Shown piece by piece: positions 5,122 to 6,335 of a stretch of 6,335 bases of DNA; the stretch's first letter is position 1; each line of letters opens with the position of its first letter. This DNA is from Methanothrix sp. (GTDB taxonomy: Archaea > Halobacteriota > Methanosarcinia > Methanotrichales > Methanotrichaceae): the NCBI GenBank assembly GCA_011620785.1, contig WOYM01000027.1:1-6335 (forward strand), read 5' to 3'. Under the pieces are notes generated by a model. The model saw nothing but the letters and a program-made list of their open reading frames with translations. It was not told where the DNA came from and did no database searches. The position numbers and the translations under genes are program-made.

Positions 5122-6269
5122 ATGCCTTATAACGAGTCCACAAATCCAGAATACAGCAAGCGTCTCTTGCGTGGGCACCAACTTATTGAGAAGGGGATTG
5201 AACCAAGACAATTATCCCAAAACATGTTCGAAATCCCATCCCAAAGCAAAGATTTAAATTATATAGTTACATCATATGCTAACTCTTGGAGTTGCACGTG
5301 CCCAGATTACCAGTTTCGGCATGTTTCCTGTAAGCATATCCATGCGGTTGTGCTCTGGCAAAAACTCTCTAAGAAGATAGATGAAGATCAAAAGGAGAAA
5401 TCGTTATCACCCACGGCCTTTAATAATGGAGTTGCCTGCAAGTTCTGCAATTCGTCCAAGATAATCAAGTATGGCAAGGCCAATAATAAGCAGGTTTATT
5501 TCTGCAAGTCGTGCGCGAGGAAGTTCGTGCCAAATGAAGGATTCGAGGGCATGAAGTACGACCCACGCGTTGTAACTACAACCCTCGATTTGTACTTCAA
5601 GGATGTCTCGCTGCGAAAAATAGCAGACCACTTAAAGCAATGCCATAGCATCGAGGTAGATCATAGCACGGTTTATCGCTGGATCTGCAAGTACACGGAG
5701 ATCATGGAGGCCTATGTAGCCACGCTTGAGCCTGAGCTAGGCGATATCTGGCACACTGATGAGATGAAAGTCAAGATTGGCGGCGAATGGCGATGGCTCT
5801 GGAACGTCATGGATGAGAAAACCAGGTTCCATATGGTCAGCGTGATAACCAAAACTCGGGAAATTGAGGGTGCAAAGAAAGCCTTCAGGAAGTCCAAGGA
5901 AGTGGGCAACAAGAAGCCTCGGTTGATGGTCACGGACGGCTTGCCGTCTTACAAGAAGGCGTTCAATAAGGAATTTTATGATAACCACCAGTCATGTCAC
6001 CATATCGCGGACGTGGCCTTGCAAGAGAGCCTAAACAACGTGCTTGAGAGGATGCACGGCAGCATCAGAGAGCGAGAGAAGATCATGAGGGGTATGAAGG
6101 TAGACGATACGCCGATTATTCCCATGAATCAGATCAGATCTATTACAACTTCATTAGGCCGCACATGGGACTTAATGGAGCGACGCCAGCGGAGGCGGCC
6201 GGGATTGGAGTAAGCGAAGCATGTAAGTGGATGGGATTATTGAGGAGAAGTATCGGTGCAAGCAAATAA
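5122..6269 (+). pseudogene. DDE transposase (IS6/IS240-like) with N-terminal SWIM zinc finger, frameshifted near its end
   Basis: Cuts and joins DNA for its own insertion sequence. Numbering from the upstream ATG 5074: a SWIM zinc finger (C74, C76, C86, H88), a zinc ribbon (C122, C125, C144, C147), a helix-turn-helix (about 178-208), and an RNase H-like core with D229 (WHTDEMKV), D288 (VTDGLPSY) and E325 (NVLERMHG). I start at ATG 5122 because it lies about 25 bases after the TATA box, whereas ATG 5074 is upstream of the promoter. As read, the frame ends at 6213 with an Arg-rich tail unlike the family. The expected ending is in the -1 frame: YYNFIRPHMGLNG then ATPAEAAGIGVSEACKWM, stop at 6267-6269. 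A tandem duplication of AGATC (6131-6140) accounts for the break; removing one copy gives a continuous 380-residue protein ending PMNQIYYNFIRPH. The family call is firm, but whether the product is active is doubtful. Confidence 0.85.
6131..6140 (+). repeat. AGATC tandem duplication that breaks the transposase frame
   Basis: Two adjacent AGATC copies. Deleting one restores PMNQI-YYNFIRPH and joins the two frames with no other change. A five-base insertion gives exactly the observed shift. No heptanucleotide slippery site (X-XXY-YYZ) is seen just upstream. Confidence 0.8.
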
Positions 6270-6335
6270 TGATTGCTATGCATGTGTCATCGGTTAAGGC
6301 TTGCTTTATATAGCACTCCTCTCTTTTGATGCAAT

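Larger units (their letters stand above)
5040..6335 (+). mobile_element. Insertion-sequence remnant carrying the SWIM/DDE transposase, ends not resolved
   Basis: The transposase coding region (5122-6269) marks an IS copy. I compared the last 65 bases of the window, reversed, with the sequence left of the transposase and found no convincing matching terminal repeats. AGTGCTATATAAAGC near the right end and AGTGCATATATGCC near the left share only part of their bases. The right end may lie beyond 6335. Positions 6270-6335 hold no gene, only a TATA-like TTTATATA near 6304. Confidence 0.45.

Noticed and set aside
5407..5988. Minus-strand frames within the transposase
   Set aside because: Antisense to clear SWIM/zinc-ribbon/DDE coding sequence.
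6136..6213. Arg-rich transposase C-terminus (RSITTSLGRTWDLMERR and following)
   Set aside because: It is an out-of-frame reading of the conserved YYNFIRPHMGLNG ending after the AGATC duplication.
6270..6335. Right terminal inverted repeat of the transposase element
   Set aside because: The best match to the left side (AGTGCTATATAAAGC against AGTGCATATATGCC) is partial and within AT-rich sequence, so not enough to call ends.
1..6335. tRNA, rRNA or CRISPR array
   Set aside because: No cloverleaf-like T-arm (GGTTCRA) in a proper setting, no rRNA-like stretch, and no regularly spaced repeats were found on either strand.

Overview
The window looks like a piece of a euryarchaeal methanogen chromosome. 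Three things point to archaea: a digeranylgeranylglyceryl phosphate (DGGGP) synthase of the UbiA type (archaeal ether-lipid synthesis), an archaeal/plant-type D-aminoacyl-tRNA deacylase (DtdA/DTD2), and archaeal TATA boxes about 25 bases before starts, with leaderless or near-leaderless genes. A relative of Methanothrix or Methanosarcina is my best guess. That guess rests on general resemblance only.

Layout. Positions 1-3680 are an ordinary, fairly GC-rich core block, all on the minus strand. In transcription order, a double winged-helix protein (3678-2611) is followed two bases later by dtdA (about 2608-1772). After a 250-base AT-rich gap comes a winged-helix protein with a low-complexity tail (1514-693), then the DGGGP synthase (671 to beyond the window edge). 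These read as two operons, each pairing a DNA-binding protein with an enzyme gene. Both enzyme genes lack an ATG start: the synthase starts at TTG, and dtdA has only ATT or CTG available in the right place.

Positions 3680-6335 are an accessory, more AT-rich block. It holds about 500 bases without a convincing gene, the last codons and end hairpin of a lost IS200/IS605 tnpB (about 4196-4250), and an orphan Doc-like Fic gene (4307-4711) whose catalytic histidine is replaced by asparagine. Convergent with it is a minus-strand pair of very small genes: a 55-residue ribbon-helix-helix (RHH) protein (5047-4880) and a 45-55-residue partner (4866 or 4836 to 4702). Divergent from the RHH gene is a DDE transposase with an N-terminal SWIM zinc finger (5122-6269). 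A 5-base tandem duplication breaks its frame near its end.

The most interesting piece is the 75-base divergent promoter between the RHH gene and the transposase. A perfect 13-base inverted repeat, built from four TGCAC/GTGCA boxes, brackets a TATA box that can serve both directions. The simple reading is that the small RHH protein is an autoregulator that also silences the transposase. This is inferred from arrangement, not shown.
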